Source: JAAELZ01 sp965209105 (GTDB taxonomy: Bacteria; Pseudomonadota; Gammaproteobacteria; Arenicellales; Poriferihabitantaceae). Taken from it: a stretch of 13,021 nucleotides of DNA. The position numbers were made by a program, and so were the translations under genes. The notes under the pieces were generated by a model. The model saw only the letters and a list, made by a program, of their open reading frames with translations, was not told the origin of the DNA and searched no databases. Below, piece after piece: positions 11,882-13,021 of this stretch. How positions within the stretch are numbered: position 1 is the first letter of the stretch; every line of letters begins with the position of its first letter. The stretch spans positions 1-13,021 of the forward strand of contig CBDBQB010000003.1 in assembly GCA_965209105.1 (NCBI GenBank). Direction: 5' to 3'.

Positions 11882-13021
11882 TTAACTTGGTGGTGGTTCA
11901 AACTGACGCATTATTGTCAGTATCTGGTCCAGTAGTGCCTGATGCTGTGCCTGCACCTTAACAAAGACCTGCCGTCCCGTTTTGACTACCTTGGCCGCTA
12001 TGGCGTACAAACGCCAGCGAATGGTTTTAGCGCGATGGCATTCCAGACCTGCAGGCAGTAATTGGCGCATCAATGCGAATAGGTTGTACGCTAATGCGCA
12101 GATTGAGAAGTACAGCGCATTAGCGTTAAAGTCGGAACAGGGCAGCGTGTCGCCGCCAAAGTCCAGCTTCAACTCCTTAATCCGGTTCTCGCTGTGTTCT
12201 GCGCGTTGGTTATACCAGTGGATGAGATCACTATCCGTCATCGCCTCTCGGTTGGTAGCGATTGCACGATAAACATAACCCTGAGCGCAGACTTCCTCAT
12301 CCGATTGTAGTATTTCTAAATCTACTTGGCCTTTAATCTCCTTGCGTTGCACTACCACTGTAAAGGCCTGCTCATAATCACCAATGAGGTGTAGGGTGCG
12401 ATATGTGCTGTGGCCCTGCATCACCTCACCTTTGCGATTCAGCAGGGGTTGCCAGTCGTTCTCTGGTGCGCAGAGAATAAGTTCTTTCAGACAGGTGCTC
12501 ATTTTGGCGCGAATGGCATAGTCAATGTGTTGCTGATCGCAGTGCTTAATGATGTCAGCCTGATAGCCCGCCGCATCAATGCGCAAACACTTAACGTAAG
12601 CACCTTTGGGCAAGCTATTCTGGCACTGGTGAATGAAGTTGAGATTGTCTTTCGCCGGTGGTGTATTACCCTCTCTGAAATCGCAAGCGACAATCTGCCC
12701 TGTTTCAGCAATATGCCCGATCATGGGCATATAGCCACGGTTGCTTTTGTAAGTCCAGCGGGCGTCGGCCTTGTTCGCGATGACTTCGCTTGCATCAATA
12801 TCCAGTGTGATCGCTTTACGCTTGTGCAGGCTTGATTGTAAAACAGTTTTGTTTACCTCTACTAATGCGGTGCTCCACGCGGAATACTTGCTCATCCGTC
12901 GGAGCCAGTTACCCAATGATGCTGCCTGCGGTATTTGCTCAAGACCCAGCACCGCTTGCAAAGCGGTGTCCTCTTGAAGATAGCGCACATCATCCAGATG
13001 AAAGCCGCCTTCGTGCTGCAT
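11882..13021 (-). CDS. IS1380-family DDE transposase (N-terminus outside window)
   Basis: 379 residues are visible. An ATG coincides exactly with the window edge (13021), but family members normally have about 60-80 residues before the corresponding LQEDTALQAVLGLEQIP region, so the true start is probably beyond. The catalytic acidic residues are visible: LDIDASEV (first Asp, about 74-76), LRIDAAGYQ (second Asp, about 149) and HSENRIKELK (Glu, about 278). The block YNQRAEHSENRIKELKLDFG is the family signature around the Glu. The frame is uninterrupted to TAA at 11882-11884, so this copy may be functional. It points toward the secreted-protein remnant. Confidence 0.9.
   Translation of the reverse strand: MQHEGGFHLDDVRYLQEDTALQAVLGLEQIPQAASLGNWLRRMSKYSAWSTALVEVNKTVLQSSLHKRKAITLDIDASEVIANKADARWTYKSNRGYMPMIGHIAETGQIVACDFREGNTPPAKDNLNFIHQCQNSLPKGAYVKCLRIDAAGYQADIIKHCDQQHIDYAIRAKMSTCLKELILCAPENDWQPLLNRKGEVMQGHSTYRTLHLIGDYEQAFTVVVQRKEIKGQVDLEILQSDEEVCAQGYVYRAIATNREAMTDSDLIHWYNQRAEHSENRIKELKLDFGGDTLPCSDFNANALYFSICALAYNLFALMRQLLPAGLECHRAKTIRWRLYAIAAKVVKTGRQVFVKVQAQHQALLDQILTIMRQFEPPPS

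Larger units (their letters stand above)
11810..13021 (-). mobile_element. IS1380-family insertion sequence (partial)
   Basis: The element is defined by its transposase. Its tnp-distal end is tentatively placed at CCTGCCAACTT (11810), because elements of this family usually begin with CC and the sequence beyond shows no relation to it. The other end lies outside the window, so the terminal inverted repeat and target duplication cannot be checked. A possible hairpin (AAACGG with CCGTTT) lies between this point and the gene stop. Confidence 0.5.

Noticed and set aside
12410..12835. Plus-strand open frame of 141 codons opposite the IS1380 transposase
   Set aside because: Antisense shadow of a gene with clear catalytic motifs; composition does not look like a protein family.

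Overview
The window looks like an accessory region of a bacterial chromosome, most likely a proteobacterium. That guess rests on a MerR-type regulator with a classic 19-bp-spacer promoter, a COG0523 GTPase, and IS110/IS1111 and IS1380 family insertion sequences. I cannot name the species. Base composition is intermediate, and the left and right halves are very different in kind.

Positions 1-5800, all on the minus strand, hold one compact [NiFe]-hydrogenase operon. Reading from the promoter near 5900 it runs: small subunit (4499-5782), five consecutive small single-pass membrane proteins (4499 down to 2872), large subunit (941-2818), maturation protease (208-894), and a small protein cut by the window edge (1-211). 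Subunit and protease sequences resemble the high-affinity H2-oxidising group 1h/1l enzymes. The small subunit has no Tat signal, so the enzyme should lie in the cytoplasm. The five membrane proteins appear to be paralogues: each has one membrane helix, a basic stop-transfer stretch, and a C-terminal segment built on the same pattern beginning with an N-T or E-T pair. They could anchor the enzyme and pass electrons or quinone, but that role is inferred.

Positions 5895-7615 hold the regulatory and metal-handling part. A MerR-family regulator ending in a CxC-x6-CxC cysteine cluster lies directly upstream of a textbook MerR-type promoter that points into the hydrogenase operon. A COG0523 (CobW-like) metallochaperone GTPase is divergently transcribed from it. 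Together they suggest that hydrogenase expression is tied to a metal or redox signal.

Positions 7628-10592 hold two direct copies of one IS1111-group element. They encode about 92% identical transposases. Each has a 3' non-coding region with a 121-bp block identical in both copies. This block folds into a hairpin whose internal loop carries one stretch identical to the element's left end and one complementary to its right end, as expected for the donor loop of a bridge/seeker RNA. Only 77 bp lies between the copies, and this appears to be a fragment of the secreted-protein gene that is truncated at 10593. Positions 11465-11809 look non-coding. The window ends in an IS1380-family transposase (11882-13021) that runs off the edge.
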